Made by a program: the position numbers and the translations under genes
Notes under the pieces: model-generated
Database searches by the model: none
Seen by the model: only the letters and a program-made list of their open reading frames with translations
What the model was told of the DNA's origin: nothing
In this document: positions 38,240-46,556 of the stretch, in pieces
Layout: every line of letters begins with the position of its first letter
Position numbering within the stretch: position 1 is the stretch's first letter
NCBI GenBank assembly: GCA_002025645.1
Contig: CP018783.1
Location: 2,170,001-2,234,000, forward strand
Reading direction: 5' to 3'
From: Curtobacterium pusillum
GTDB lineage: Bacteria; Actinomycetota; Actinomycetes; Actinomycetales; Microbacteriaceae
Length of the DNA: 64,000 nt

Positions 38240-38872
38240 ATGGAGATCGCCCCCGCACCCACTCTGACCGGCGACCGTGTGACCCTCGAGCCCCTCGGGT
38301 CCGAGCACGCGGACGACCTGCGGGCGGCGGTCGCGGACGGCGATCTCTGGCGCACCTGGTACACCTCCATCCCCGCTCCGGCGCAGGTCGACGACGAGAT
38401 CGACCGGCGTCTCGCCGAGCAGGCCGCCGGGCGGATGGTGCCGTTCGCGGTGCGCGACCGTCCGACCGGTCGCGTGGTGGGTTCGACGACCTTCCTGCAC
38501 CCGGACACCGCGAACCGTCGCGTGGAGATCGGGGCGACCTTCCTGTCGAAGTCCTCGCAGCGATCGGGCATCAACACCGAGGCGAAGCTACTGATGCTCT
38601 CGCACGCGTTCGACGTCTGGCAGTGCATCGCGGTCGAGTTCCGGACACACTGGCACAACACGCAGTCCCGCACGGCGATCGCAGCACTCGGCGCCAAGCA
38701 GGACGGCGTCCTGCGGAACCACTCGGTCGGTCGGGACGGCACCCTCCGCGACACCGTGGTGTTCTCGATCATCGCGTCCGAGTGGCCGACCGTGCGGCTC
38801 TCGCTGGCCGAGCGCCTGCGGCAGCACGACCGCGCCGAGGGCTCCCGACGTCGTTCGGCCCGGCACGCCTGA
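38240..38872 (+). CDS. GNAT acetyltransferase, RimJ/RimL type
   Basis: A 210-residue single-domain N-acetyltransferase of the ribosomal-protein-alanine type: LTGDRVTLEPLGSEHADDL at the start, RVVGSTTFLHPDTANRRVEI in the middle and FRTHWHNTQSRTAIAALGAK late, matching RimJ/RimL motifs. The acetyl-CoA loop lacks the usual Gly-rich form (SKSSQRSGINTEA), as often in this subgroup. The ATG at 38240 has TAGGAT eight bases upstream, a leaderless start; an ATG at 38235 is in another frame. It is divergent from the ComB-like gene. Confidence 0.85.
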   Translation: MEIAPAPTLTGDRVTLEPLGSEHADDLRAAVADGDLWRTWYTSIPAPAQVDDEIDRRLAEQAAGRMVPFAVRDRPTGRVVGSTTFLHPDTANRRVEIGATFLSKSSQRSGINTEAKLLMLSHAFDVWQCIAVEFRTHWHNTQSRTAIAALGAKQDGVLRNHSVGRDGTLRDTVVFSIIASEWPTVRLSLAERLRQHDRAEGSRRRSARHA

Positions 38873-38896
38873 CCCGACGGCGGCCGGACCGCGCGG

Positions 38897-39664
38897 TCAG
38901 AGTGCGTTGCGGACGGTGCGGTCGCCCAGCGGCTGGACCGGGCGGGCGTTCCCGACGTGTGCGGCCTCGAGGTCGCCGAGCTGGTCCGCGCCGAGTTCGA
39001 CCGCACGCTCGAGGACGATCCAACGCACCCCCTCGGTGCAGGGCGGCGTCGTGAGGGAGCCCCGGTAGGTCGCGAAGGACCGCTCTGCCGGGAGCATCGC
39101 CTCGACGTCGACGGTGCTCGCCCGCCCGGCGCCCGCCGTCGCACCGGCGACGAGGTCGTCGTACGCCGGGTTGTGCGCACCACGCTCGGCGAGGACACCG
39201 ACGACGGTGAGGGCACCGCGTTCGTCGACGTGCACGAAGTGGAACTCGGCGGCCGAGGCCTCCCCCGCCGTGGTGTGCTCGGACCCGGCGTGGAAGTGCA
39301 CCTGCACGAGGTCGAGGTCCGCGCCCGCGATGGCCGTCGTCGCGCCGTCGTCCGCCGTGAACTGCACCGTGTGTCCGTTGTCGGCGGTGAGGCCACGCAC
39401 CGGTCCGGACCCGACGAGGTCGAGCGCCGTACCGCCCCGTGGGGCCGGCAGGTCGATCGGCGACTGCTGTTCCCCGGAGGCACAGGCTCGGTACTCACCC
39501 GCGAGGTCGCCCCAGTGCTCCGGGGCACCGTCGCCCTCGTACGCCCAGGCGGCGTCGGCGTCGTGCGCGGTCGTCTCCGGCGGGCTCCCCGCGGCGCAGC
39601 CGACCAGGACGGCGAGGGCGAGGGGCAGGACGAGCAGGGGAAGCACGGTTCGGTTCGTTCGCAT
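38897..39664 (-). CDS. Lipoprotein alpha-carbonic anhydrase
   Basis: A 255-residue exported enzyme converting CO2 and bicarbonate. The signal ends in the lipobox LVGC, so it is probably anchored on the outer face of the membrane. Alpha-class markers are QQSPIDL, the zinc histidines in VQVHFHAGSEHT and in EFHFVHVD, and SLTTPPCTEGVRW. The mature protein (about 235 residues) is of normal length. ATG at 39662-39664 has GGGGG just upstream; earlier ATGs would lengthen the signal without a ribosome site. Confidence 0.92.
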   Translation of the reverse strand: MRTNRTVLPLLVLPLALAVLVGCAAGSPPETTAHDADAAWAYEGDGAPEHWGDLAGEYRACASGEQQSPIDLPAPRGGTALDLVGSGPVRGLTADNGHTVQFTADDGATTAIAGADLDLVQVHFHAGSEHTTAGEASAAEFHFVHVDERGALTVVGVLAERGAHNPAYDDLVAGATAGAGRASTVDVEAMLPAERSFATYRGSLTTPPCTEGVRWIVLERAVELGADQLGDLEAAHVGNARPVQPLGDRTVRNAL

Positions 39665-39751
39665 GACCCCCATCTTCGCATGTAGCATTTCACATGTAGA
39701 ACGCTGCTAAGGTGTGCGGTGCGCTCAGGCCCGCGTCGGTAGCGTCGGCTC

Positions 39752-40243
39752 ATGCACGTGGGCCTCCGGATCATCCTCGACGCGCCGGTCGAGGCCGTGC
39801 GCGACGCCCTGCTCTCCCCGGCGGTGATGGTGGCGGTCACGAAGCCGTTCCTCGTCTACCGATCCCGCGACCCGCAGGGTTTCCCCGTCCGGTGGGTGCC
39901 CGGCCAGCCACACCCGATCACGGCGAACGCGTTCGGACTCGTGCCGAGCGGCGACACGCACGTGGACATCGACCTGTACGAGGTCGAGGGCGTGCCCGTG
40001 CAACGCGACAACGGCGGCGGGACGAGCGGCCTCTTCGGACGCATGACGATGCAGCACCGGATGGCCGTCCGACCAGCCCCCGACGGCAGGACCCTGCTGG
40101 TCGATCGGCTCACCTACCGGATGCGCCCGAGCGTGCTCGGCGTCCTGCTGTGGCCGGGGATGTGGGTCATCTGGCAGTGGCGCGCGCTCCGGATGCGGCA
40201 ACTCGCACCGCAGTGGCGGCGACCCCGTCGGGCGGCGGCCTGA
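39752..40243 (+). CDS. SRPBCC-like protein, function unknown
   Basis: A 163-residue protein without a recognised name. The start (MHVGLRIILDAPVEAVRDAL) has the pattern of the first strand and helices of a START/SRPBCC ligand-binding fold. The end is basic, with a hydrophobic stretch (VLGVLLWPGMWVIWQWRALR) that may be membrane-associated. The ATG at 39752 follows TAGCGT by six bases with no ribosome site, a leaderless start. It lies 87 bases from the divergent carbonic anhydrase. Confidence 0.65.
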   Translation: MHVGLRIILDAPVEAVRDALLSPAVMVAVTKPFLVYRSRDPQGFPVRWVPGQPHPITANAFGLVPSGDTHVDIDLYEVEGVPVQRDNGGGTSGLFGRMTMQHRMAVRPAPDGRTLLVDRLTYRMRPSVLGVLLWPGMWVIWQWRALRMRQLAPQWRRPRRAAA

Positions 40244-40299
40244 CCGCCGGGCGCACCACGCGCCTCCCGGCCGACGCGCAACGGGCGTACGCTCGCACC

Positions 40300-40941
40300 G
40301 TGAGCCAGACGCATGAGCCGGCAACCGACGACCGCGTGCACAGCACGCTCGCCACCGTGGACTGGCGGCGGATGACCTTCGACCTGTACCGCCGTGTCCG
40401 GGCGACCGCCGATCCGGAGACCGCGCACGCGATGTGGCGCGAGACCCGTGACGCGATGTTCGGTGAGCACCCCGCGAGCCCGCTCCTCGACGAGGACGCC
40501 CGCGACTTCGAGTCCCTGCCCGTCCCGGACTACGACCCCGCCTGGCGCTTCCGAGCTCGCGTGGAGTCGGCCGAGCCGCTGACCATGGACGTCGAGACCG
40601 GCACGGACGGCACCGTGCACTTCGACCGCCTCGGCACCGTCACGCTGCCCGGCGTCGGGACGCTCGACGTGTGGTCGCACGGTGGCTACGCGGGCGGCGT
40701 CTTCGTCCCCGTCAAGGACGCCAGCGCCGGCAGGGCGCGCGGGACGTACGGCGGCGGCCGGTACCTGCTGGACACGATCAAGGGCGCGGACCTCGGTGGC
40801 GACGACGGCGAGCTCGTGCTCGACTTCAACTTCGCGTACAACCCGTCGTGCGCGTACGACCCGGCGTGGGCGTGCCCGCTCGCGCCTCCGGGCAACACCG
40901 TCGCGGTGCCGATCCCCGTCGGCGAGCAGTACGACTTCTAG
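40300..40941 (+). CDS. DUF1684 domain protein
   Basis: A 213-residue DUF1684 protein. The conserved C-terminal half is clear: VPVKDASAGRARGTYGGGRY, then LDFNFAYNPSCAYDPAWACP and the LAPPGNTVAVPIPVGEQ ending. The N-terminal part has MWRETRDAMFGEHPASPLL, typical of the family. Function is unknown. The GTG start (40300-40302) has TACGCT six bases upstream and no ribosome site. The GntR gene follows by 10 bases in one unit. Confidence 0.88.
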   Translation: MSQTHEPATDDRVHSTLATVDWRRMTFDLYRRVRATADPETAHAMWRETRDAMFGEHPASPLLDEDARDFESLPVPDYDPAWRFRARVESAEPLTMDVETGTDGTVHFDRLGTVTLPGVGTLDVWSHGGYAGGVFVPVKDASAGRARGTYGGGRYLLDTIKGADLGGDDGELVLDFNFAYNPSCAYDPAWACPLAPPGNTVAVPIPVGEQYDF

Positions 40942-40951
40942 GGTGGAGCGC

Positions 40952-41311
40952 ATGTCGGGTCTCGTCGCGATCGACGCCGGAGGGCGTGTCCCCCCGTTCG
41001 AACAGGTGCGGTCGCAGATCGCCGCGCAGATCGGTGCGGGCTACCTCGTCGACGGGGAACGCCTGCCGAGCGTCCGGGGGCTGGCCGACGAGCTCGGTCT
41101 CGCCGCGGGGACGGTCGCGAAGGCCTACCAGCTGCTCGAGGAGTCCGGGCTCGTGCACACCGCACGGGGTGCGGGCACCCGGGTGATCCGACCCGCGGCC
41201 GTGCCGGAGCCGGTCACCGACGCCGCGCGGGCGCTCGCCGCCGCTGCTCGGGCCGCGGGGCTCTCCGCCGACCAGGCCGCGACGGCGCTGCGGGACGCCT
41301 GGCCCGCCTGA
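40952..41311 (+). CDS. GntR-family regulator, YtrA type
   Basis: A 119-residue short GntR regulator. The winged helix is complete: PPFEQVRSQIAAQIGAGYLV, GERLPSVRGLADELGLAAGT and VAKAYQLLEESGLVHTARGA. Only about 45 residues follow, a YtrA-type dimerisation tail rather than a full ligand domain. ATG at 40952 with GGTGGAG upstream. It sits 10 bases after the DUF1684 gene and is probably cotranscribed; targets are unknown. Confidence 0.9.
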   Translation: MSGLVAIDAGGRVPPFEQVRSQIAAQIGAGYLVDGERLPSVRGLADELGLAAGTVAKAYQLLEESGLVHTARGAGTRVIRPAAVPEPVTDAARALAAAARAAGLSADQAATALRDAWPA

Positions 41312-41339
41312 CACCGGGGACGGCGGGCACTTCCGCCCG

Positions 41340-42173
41340 TCAGCAGTGCTCGAACACGTAGTCCGAGTGGGACGGCGTCACGAGGTCGCGGTCGCGCAGG
41401 ATCGTCATCGCCGGACGGTCGTCGTCCGCGCACACCGACGACCACGACCGGCCGATGTTGTCCGAGTACTCGACGTCGATGACGTGTTTGCCGTACGCCT
41501 TCGTGTAGGCCGAGCACTCCTGGTACTTCACGCACTCCTCGGCGACGACGAAGTCGAACCCCGTGCTCTTCCGGCCCGATGCCCCGAGCTGCGGGGTGTT
41601 CTTCTGCCCGACGGCCAGGCCGTGGGCGTGTCCGACGTCCACCAGGGCACGAGCGAGCGCCAGGTTGCCCGCGCGGGTGAGCGCTCCGTGCGACCGGGTC
41701 CAGGAGTCGAGGTTGTCGAACTCCACCGCGTCGAACCCGCGGTCGGCGCAGCGGGAGATCGATCTCGTCAGGACCTTCGTGATCGTGGACCGAGCGGCCG
41801 CCGTCGTCGTGTCGAGGAGCATCTCGTCCGGCCACCCGGGGTCGGACACCGGCTTCCCGTCGTCGTCACGCAGGATCGCCGAGGGGTGGTCGTCGAGCCA
41901 TGCATCGGCGTCTCCGGGCTGGGTCTGGAAGCCGTTCACGTAGCAGATCGAGTACTTCCCGGCGGCGGGGCGGTCCGTGCTGTCCCGCTCGACGATCGTC
42001 ACCCCGGCCGGCGGCGCGTAGCCCCCGCCGAGCTGGTAGTCCGGGATCCCCGAGGTGGGCAGGTTCGTGTAGGACGGCGACCCCGGAGAAGCGGTCCCGG
42101 CCGCGCACCCGGCCAGCCCGATCACCGCCACGACGGCCATCGCAGCGGCACCCCAGACAGTCCGTTCTCGCAC
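41340..42173 (-). CDS. GH114-like lipoprotein (endo-alpha-1,4-polygalactosaminidase family)
   Basis: A 277-residue exported lipoprotein. The signal peptide ends at the lipobox GLAGC, followed by a Ser/Pro spacer and a TIM-barrel domain of the GH114 type: YSICYVNGFQTQPGDADAWL, then RGFDAVEFDNLDSW with acidic residues at the expected catalytic place, AVGQKNTPQ and FDFVVAEECVKYQECSAY. The family cuts galactosaminogalactan-type polymers in fungi, so the substrate here is unproven. GTG at 42171-42173 has GAGG upstream. It is divergent from the helicase gene. Confidence 0.85.
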   Translation of the reverse strand: MRERTVWGAAAMAVVAVIGLAGCAAGTASPGSPSYTNLPTSGIPDYQLGGGYAPPAGVTIVERDSTDRPAAGKYSICYVNGFQTQPGDADAWLDDHPSAILRDDDGKPVSDPGWPDEMLLDTTTAAARSTITKVLTRSISRCADRGFDAVEFDNLDSWTRSHGALTRAGNLALARALVDVGHAHGLAVGQKNTPQLGASGRKSTGFDFVVAEECVKYQECSAYTKAYGKHVIDVEYSDNIGRSWSSVCADDDRPAMTILRDRDLVTPSHSDYVFEHC

Positions 42174-42191
42174 GCCCAGATCCTCGCACGC

Positions 42192-42403
42192 TATGATGGA
42201 CGTACTCGAGGCGCCGATCGCCTCGTGCGTCGTACGGACGCCCCCGAACTCCCGGTCCACGGACCGATGATCGAGCACCTCCCGAAGGTGCCAGGCTTCT
42301 CTGCTGCGGCGACTGCGCCAGCCACACCCGTTGGCGCGCATCCCGCCCGCGCGCTGCCTCAGAGCGCGCCCACAGCCGGAGTCCTCCGGCTCGAAAGGTC
42401 ACC
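42192..42403 (+). promoter_or_regulatory. Promoter -10 and long structured leader of the DEAD-box helicase gene
   Basis: TATGAT at 42192-42197 is a good -10 but lacks a strong -35. It would give a leader of about 200 bases. The leader has small hairpins such as GAGGCG-CCGAT-CGCCTC and CACCT-CCCGA-AGGTG. Long leaders are usual for cold-induced helicase genes; regulation here is inferred. Confidence 0.4.
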
Positions 42404-44011
42404 ATGACCAACGAAGACATCCGTTTCTCCGACCTCGGCGTCCCCGCGCCGATGGTCGACGTCCTCGCCCAGCAGGGCAAGGAGACCGCGTTCCCGATCC
42501 AGGCCGACACGCTCCCCGACTCGCTCAAGGGCAAGGACGTGCTCGGTCGCGGCCGCACCGGTTCCGGCAAGACGATCGCCTTCGCGATCCCCCTCGCCGC
42601 CCGGCTCGCCGCGAACCCGCGCAAGCGCCGCGCCGGTCGCCCCCGCGCCCTGGTGCTCGCCCCGACCCGTGAGCTCGCGACGCAGATCGACGCGACGCTC
42701 GCACCCCTCGCCAAGGCGATGGGCCTCAACACGACGACGATCTTCGGCGGTGTCTCGCAGGGCCGTCAGGTCGACGCGCTCCGCGGCGGCGTCGACGTGG
42801 TCGTCGCCTGCCCGGGTCGCCTCGCCGACCTCATGCAGCAGGGCCACGTGCAGCTCGACGCCATCGAGGTCACCGTCCTCGACGAGGCCGACCACATGGC
42901 CGACATGGGCTTCCTGCCCGGTGTGACGAAGATCATGCAGGCCACGCCCGAGCAGGGGCAGCGTCTGCTGTTCTCCGCCACGCTCGACAACGGCGTGGAC
43001 AAGCTCGTGAAGAAGTTCCTGCACAACCCGGTCATGCACTCGGTCGACGACGAGACCAGCCCGGTCGAGGCCATGACCCACCACCTGTTCGAGGTCGCCG
43101 ACGCCGACGCGAAGAAGGACCTCGTCCGCACCCTCGCGAGCGGCACCGGTCGTCGCATCCTCTTCATGCGCACGAAGCACCACGCGAAGCGGCTCGCGAA
43201 GCAGCTCAGCAGCCAGGGCATCCCGGCCGTCGACCTGCAGGGCAACCTGTCGCAGGGTGCTCGTGAGCGGAACCTCGCGAAGTTCTCCTCCGGCGAGGCC
43301 CTCGTGCTCGTCGCCACCGACGTCGCCGCCCGTGGCGTGCACGTCGACCACGTCGAGCTCGTCGTGCACGTCGACCCGCCGACCGAGCACAAGGCGTACC
43401 TGCACCGTTCGGGCCGCACCGCCCGTGCCGGTTCCTCCGGTGACGTCGTGACGGTCACGATGCCGGCCGAGCGTCGCGACGTCGCGCAGATGATGCGTGC
43501 GGCCGCGATCAAGGTCACGCCGCAGCAGGTCACGGCGAACTCCCCCGCCGTCGCGGAGCTCGTCGGCGAGGTCGCTCCGGTCCGCCACGTCGCCCCGGAG
43601 CAGCCGGCACAGCAGCAGCGTCAGCCCAAGCAGCGGACGAACGAGTCCGACAGCGCGGGTGGCGGTCGTCGCCGTGGTCGCGGCGGTCGGTCGGGAGGCG
43701 CGGCGCAGCCCGCGCGCACCGGCTCGGCTTCCGGGTCGTCCGGTGCAGGGCGTCGCGGCGGTCGTCCCGCCGAGGCCGGCGCCGGCGCGTCGGCCGGCTC
43801 CGCCGGTGGGCAGCGTTCCGCTGCCGCGTCCGGCGGTCGCCGCAGCGGCGGCAGCCGTCGCGCGTCGAGCGACACCGTCCGCGGTGGGTCCGCCCCGGTC
43901 TGGTCCTCGGAGGGCGGCTACGCCGCCGGTCGTGGTGCCGGCTCCGAGTCGGGCGGCAACCGTCGCGGTGGCTCGCGCCGTGCCTCCCGGCCGGCTGGTT
44001 CCGCGCGCTGA
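42404..44011 (+). CDS. DEAD-box RNA helicase
   Basis: A 535-residue ATP-dependent RNA helicase of the RhlE/CsdA group. Motifs in order: Q motif FPIQADTLP, Walker A GRGRTGSGKT, PTRELATQ, DEADHM, the SAT motif in LLFSATLDN, and HRSGRTARAG near residue 340. The C-terminal 140 residues are low complexity, Arg/Gly/Ser/Ala-rich (RRRGRGGRSGG and similar), probably RNA-binding. ATG at 42404 with AAAGG upstream. Such proteins remodel structured RNA in ribosome assembly or cold shock. An imperfect copy of the dispersed core lies near the 3' end (43978). Confidence 0.92.
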   Translation: MTNEDIRFSDLGVPAPMVDVLAQQGKETAFPIQADTLPDSLKGKDVLGRGRTGSGKTIAFAIPLAARLAANPRKRRAGRPRALVLAPTRELATQIDATLAPLAKAMGLNTTTIFGGVSQGRQVDALRGGVDVVVACPGRLADLMQQGHVQLDAIEVTVLDEADHMADMGFLPGVTKIMQATPEQGQRLLFSATLDNGVDKLVKKFLHNPVMHSVDDETSPVEAMTHHLFEVADADAKKDLVRTLASGTGRRILFMRTKHHAKRLAKQLSSQGIPAVDLQGNLSQGARERNLAKFSSGEALVLVATDVAARGVHVDHVELVVHVDPPTEHKAYLHRSGRTARAGSSGDVVTVTMPAERRDVAQMMRAAAIKVTPQQVTANSPAVAELVGEVAPVRHVAPEQPAQQQRQPKQRTNESDSAGGGRRRGRGGRSGGAAQPARTGSASGSSGAGRRGGRPAEAGAGASAGSAGGQRSAAASGGRRSGGSRRASSDTVRGGSAPVWSSEGGYAAGRGAGSESGGNRRGGSRRASRPAGSAR

Positions 44012-44136
44012 TCCCCTCCCGGGGGACAACCTCCACGCCTCCTGGGCACGGACGGGTCCTCGGCGCGTAGGTTCTCCTTCACCGAATGCCGCGCAAGCGG
44101 CTGACGGGGAACTGTCCGCTGTCGGAAGGAGAGCCT

Positions 44137-44340
44137 ATGGCTGGGATCGAAGACGTCAAGAACGCCGCTGCGAAGGCAGCAGGCAAGGCCAAGGAAGCCG
44201 TCGGGAACGTGACGGACAACGACCGCCTCAAGGCTGAAGGCAAGACCGATCAGGTCAAGGCCGACACCAAGCAGGCAGGCACGAACGTCAAGGACGCCGC
44301 TTCAGGCGTGGCCGACAGCCTCAAGAACGACAACAAGTAA
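44137..44340 (+). CDS. CsbD-family small stress protein
   Basis: A 67-residue hydrophilic protein of the CsbD type, rich in Lys, Ala, Asp and Gly: MAGIEDVKNAAAKAAGKAKE, ending ADSLKNDNK. CsbD proteins are induced by general stress in other bacteria; the molecular role is unknown. ATG at 44137 has a strong GGAAGGAG site; an earlier in-frame ATG has none. It is a single-gene unit ending in a strong terminator. Confidence 0.9.
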   Translation: MAGIEDVKNAAAKAAGKAKEAVGNVTDNDRLKAEGKTDQVKADTKQAGTNVKDAASGVADSLKNDNK

Positions 44341-44360
44341 GCCGGTCCAGTACCGCGCTG

Positions 44361-44397
44361 CGAAGCCCCCGGGTCCGATTCGGATCCGGGGGCTTCG
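44361..44397 (+). terminator. Terminator after csbD-like gene
   Basis: A 17-bp stem (44361-44377 with 44381-44397, one G-T wobble) and a 3-base loop lies 20 bases after the stop, followed by TCGT. Confidence 0.75.
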
Positions 44398-44424
44398 TCG
44401 TGCGCGGGGCGGGTCGACGGGTGA

Positions 44425-44967
44425 CTACATGAGGGCGCCGACCGACGCGAGGCCGGCGCGCAGGAGTGCCCCGCGGCCGCCCTCCATCTCGTCGGCGACG
44501 GCATCGGACGCCGCTTCCATCGGGCTCATCCACGTCAGCTCGAGGGCGTCCTGCCGGGGCTCGCACGTCCCGGTGACCGGGACGACGTACGCCAGGGAGA
44601 TCGCGTGCTGCCGTTCGTCGGTGTACACCGAAGCGCCGGGCAGTGGGAAGTACTCCGCCACGGTGAACGGCGTCGGACTCGAGGGCAGCTGCGGGAACGC
44701 CATCGGGCCGAGGTCCTTCTCGAGGTGCCGGAACAGCGCCGTACGGATCGACTCCCCGTACATCACGCGGCCGGACACGAGGGTGCGGGCGATCGAGCCG
44801 CTCGGGGACACCCGGAGCAGCACGCCCACCTCGGTGACGACACCGAGGCCGTCGGTGCGGACGGGGACTGCCTCGACGTAGCAGATCGGCAGTCGACGGC
44901 GGACGTTCGCGAGCTCCTCGTCGGACAGCCAGCCGGAGTCGGGGTCGGGGGTGCGCAGCGAGGCCAT
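44425..44967 (-). CDS. NUDIX-like DUF4916 protein
   Basis: A 180-residue protein of the actinobacterial DUF4916 family, a NUDIX relative. The fold pattern is visible (ICYVEAVPVRTDGLGVVTEV then GVLLRVSPSG). In the helix that normally carries the Nudix box I read YGESIRTALFRHLEKDLGPM, which keeps only part of the GX5EX7REUXEEXGU pattern, so hydrolase activity is doubtful. ATG at 44965-44967. It is divergent from the esterase gene, with 85 bases between. Confidence 0.82.
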   Translation of the reverse strand: MASLRTPDPDSGWLSDEELANVRRRLPICYVEAVPVRTDGLGVVTEVGVLLRVSPSGSIARTLVSGRVMYGESIRTALFRHLEKDLGPMAFPQLPSSPTPFTVAEYFPLPGASVYTDERQHAISLAYVVPVTGTCEPRQDALELTWMSPMEAASDAVADEMEGGRGALLRAGLASVGALM

Positions 44968-45016
44968 GCACCGTGTCTACCAGTCGCCCCGGCGAGTTCG
45001 GCGGAAGGCGCGGGGG

Positions 45017-45045
45017 TTGGGAATGGTTGATGCGTCAACTAAAGT
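45017..45045 (+). promoter_or_regulatory. Promoter with internal palindrome for the esterase gene
   Basis: TTGGGA (45017-45022), a 17-base spacer and TAAAGT (45040-45045) lie 7 bases before the ATG, so the mRNA should be leaderless. The spacer contains the perfect inverted repeat GTTGA-TGCG-TCAAC (45026-45039), a likely repressor site. Confidence 0.6.
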
Positions 45046-45052
45046 CGTGCAC

Positions 45053-45670
45053 ATGATCGATCGCGAAGTCGTCCAGTGGACCCGTGACCCCTCCGAGCGG
45101 TCGGGCACGCCACTCCTCGTGACCATGCACGGGGTGGGGTCGAACGAGCGCGACCTGCTCGGACTCGCGCCCGCACTGCCGTCGTCGTGGACCCTGGCGT
45201 CGCTGCGTGCGCCGATGCCGTGGGGGCAGGGGTTCAGCTGGTACCCGCTCGGGACGCCCGGCTCCCCCGCGCTCGAGCCGGTCGACGAGTCGGTGTCCGG
45301 GGTGCTCGACTGGATCGACTCCGTCGCCGCCGACCACCCGCGGATCGGGCTGCTCGGGTTCTCGCAGGGTGGCTCGATGGCCCTGCAGCTGCTGCGCGCA
45401 CGGCCGTCGGGGTTCGCCTTCGCGGTGTCCCTGTCGGGCTTCGTCGTGCCGAGCGTCACCGATGGTCGGGACACCGCCGTGGAGCAGGTCCGGCCGCGGG
45501 TGTTCCTCGGGCACGGCGACCTCGACCCGGTGATCCCGGCCGAGGCCACCGCCCGGACGCAGGCGTGGGCCGCCGCGCACACCGCCGTGACGGACCGCAC
45601 CTACGAGGGGCTGCCGCACGCGGTGTCCGCCGCGGAGTTGGCGGACGTGGCCGCGTTCATCGGCGACTGA
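45053..45670 (+). CDS. Phospholipase/carboxylesterase family hydrolase
   Basis: A 205-residue alpha/beta hydrolase of the EstB/YpfH type. The catalytic triad is readable: Ser in LLGFSQGGSMAL, Asp in FLGHGDLDPVIP and His in EGLPHAVSAAE. The oxyanion region is VTMHGVGSNERD. No signal peptide, so it acts in the cytoplasm on small esters. The ATG has no ribosome site but a promoter -10 seven bases upstream. It ends in a perfect palindrome shared with the convergent padR gene. Confidence 0.9.
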   Translation: MIDREVVQWTRDPSERSGTPLLVTMHGVGSNERDLLGLAPALPSSWTLASLRAPMPWGQGFSWYPLGTPGSPALEPVDESVSGVLDWIDSVAADHPRIGLLGFSQGGSMALQLLRARPSGFAFAVSLSGFVVPSVTDGRDTAVEQVRPRVFLGHGDLDPVIPAEATARTQAWAAAHTAVTDRTYEGLPHAVSAAELADVAAFIGD

Positions 45671-45684
45671 CGGACTGCACACGA

Positions 45685-45730
45685 ACGGACTGGAGGCGCG
45701 GTGCCAGCTGGCACCGCGCCTCCAGTCCGT
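45685..45730. repeat. Perfect 46-base palindrome carrying two CTGGAGGCGCGG cores
   Basis: Bases 45685-45707 and 45708-45730 are exact reverse complements with no loop. Cores are at 45690-45701 and 45714-45725. It lies between the convergent esterase and padR stops, 10 bases before the padR stop, and probably works as a two-way terminator. Confidence 0.92.
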
Positions 45731-45740
45731 GGTTCCGACG

Positions 45741-46403
45741 TCAGTCGGCGAGGATCTGCAGGAGGTCCTTGCGGAGCTGGTCGATCTTGGCCGTGGCCGC
45801 CTTCGCCTGCTCCTCCGTCGCACTGGTGCGGTACATGTGCAGGACGCCCATGGTCTTGCGGAGCGCCTCGATGAACTCGCGCGACGAGTCCGGGAGACCC
45901 GGCGCGTCGAAGGCCGCGGCGATCTCGTCCGCCTTCGCCTCGGCCTCGGCCTTGCCGGCGTCGGTGAGCTCGAAGAGCGTCTTGCGACCGTCGCCCGTGG
46001 AGACCACGAGCTCTTCGTCGACGAGCTGCTGGAGCGTCGGGTAGACCGAACCAGGGCTCGGCTTCCAGGCGCCGCCGGTGCGCTCGGCGATGGTCTTGAT
46101 CACGGCGTAGCCGTTCTGCGGGCCCTCGGCCAGCAGGCCGAGGATCGCGAGGCGGACGTCGCCGCGACGGCGGCGCTCACGGCCGAAGCCGGGCCCACCG
46201 AATCCGGGACCGCCGAAACCCGGGCCGCCGAAACCGGCGCCGAAGCCGCGACCGAACCCGGGGCCGAAGCCACCGCGTCCGCCGTGGTCGTGGTCACCGC
46301 GGTCGCGGCCGGGGAAGCCGGCGCCGTGGTGCTGCCGCGCGCCGCCGAAACGGGGGCCGCGCGGGTGCTGGTGGTTGTCGTCGTTGTCGTAGATGGGGCG
46401 CAT
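45741..46403 (-). CDS. PadR-family regulator with a His/Gly/Phe-rich N-terminus
   Basis: A 220-residue PadR regulator. The winged-helix domain (about residues 85-170) has DVRLAILGLLAEGPQNGYAV, KPSPGSVYPTLQQLVDEELV and GRKTLFELTDAGKAEAEAKA, all typical. Unusual is the first 80 residues: His-rich (DNDDNHQHPRG, RDRGDHDHGG), then repeats of GPGFG/GFGGP. PadR proteins often start within ten residues of the DNA-binding domain. ATG at 46401-46403 with GGAAGGA upstream. An operator overlapping its promoter suggests autoregulation. Confidence 0.9.
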   Translation of the reverse strand: MRPIYDNDDNHQHPRGPRFGGARQHHGAGFPGRDRGDHDHGGRGGFGPGFGRGFGAGFGGPGFGGPGFGGPGFGRERRRRGDVRLAILGLLAEGPQNGYAVIKTIAERTGGAWKPSPGSVYPTLQQLVDEELVVSTGDGRKTLFELTDAGKAEAEAKADEIAAAFDAPGLPDSSREFIEALRKTMGVLHMYRTSATEEQAKAATAKIDQLRKDLLQILAD

Positions 46404-46470
46404 GGTGCGTCCTTCCTGGTCAGTGTTCGAAGTTGGCTCGCGATCGGTGTCGTTCCTATCGCGATGTGTT

Positions 46471-46501
46471 AACGATAGATCGGTAACTATCGTTCTGTCA
46501 A
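46471..46501 (-). promoter_or_regulatory. padR promoter overlapped by a palindromic operator
   Basis: On the minus strand TTGACA (46496-46501), an 18-base spacer and TATCGT (46472-46477) form a strong promoter. The inverted repeat AACGATAG-ATCGGTAA-CTATCGTT (46471-46494) covers the -10 and spacer, so a bound dimer would block transcription. Confidence 0.7.
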
Positions 46502-46556
46502 CCCCGTTCGAGAACTGGGCTGGTTGTCGGGGGTCGCGGGCAGGATGGGACGGACC

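Noticed and set aside
44425..44967. Calling this protein an active NUDIX hydrolase
   Set aside because: The Nudix box is incomplete, so only a family-level DUF4916 call is supported.
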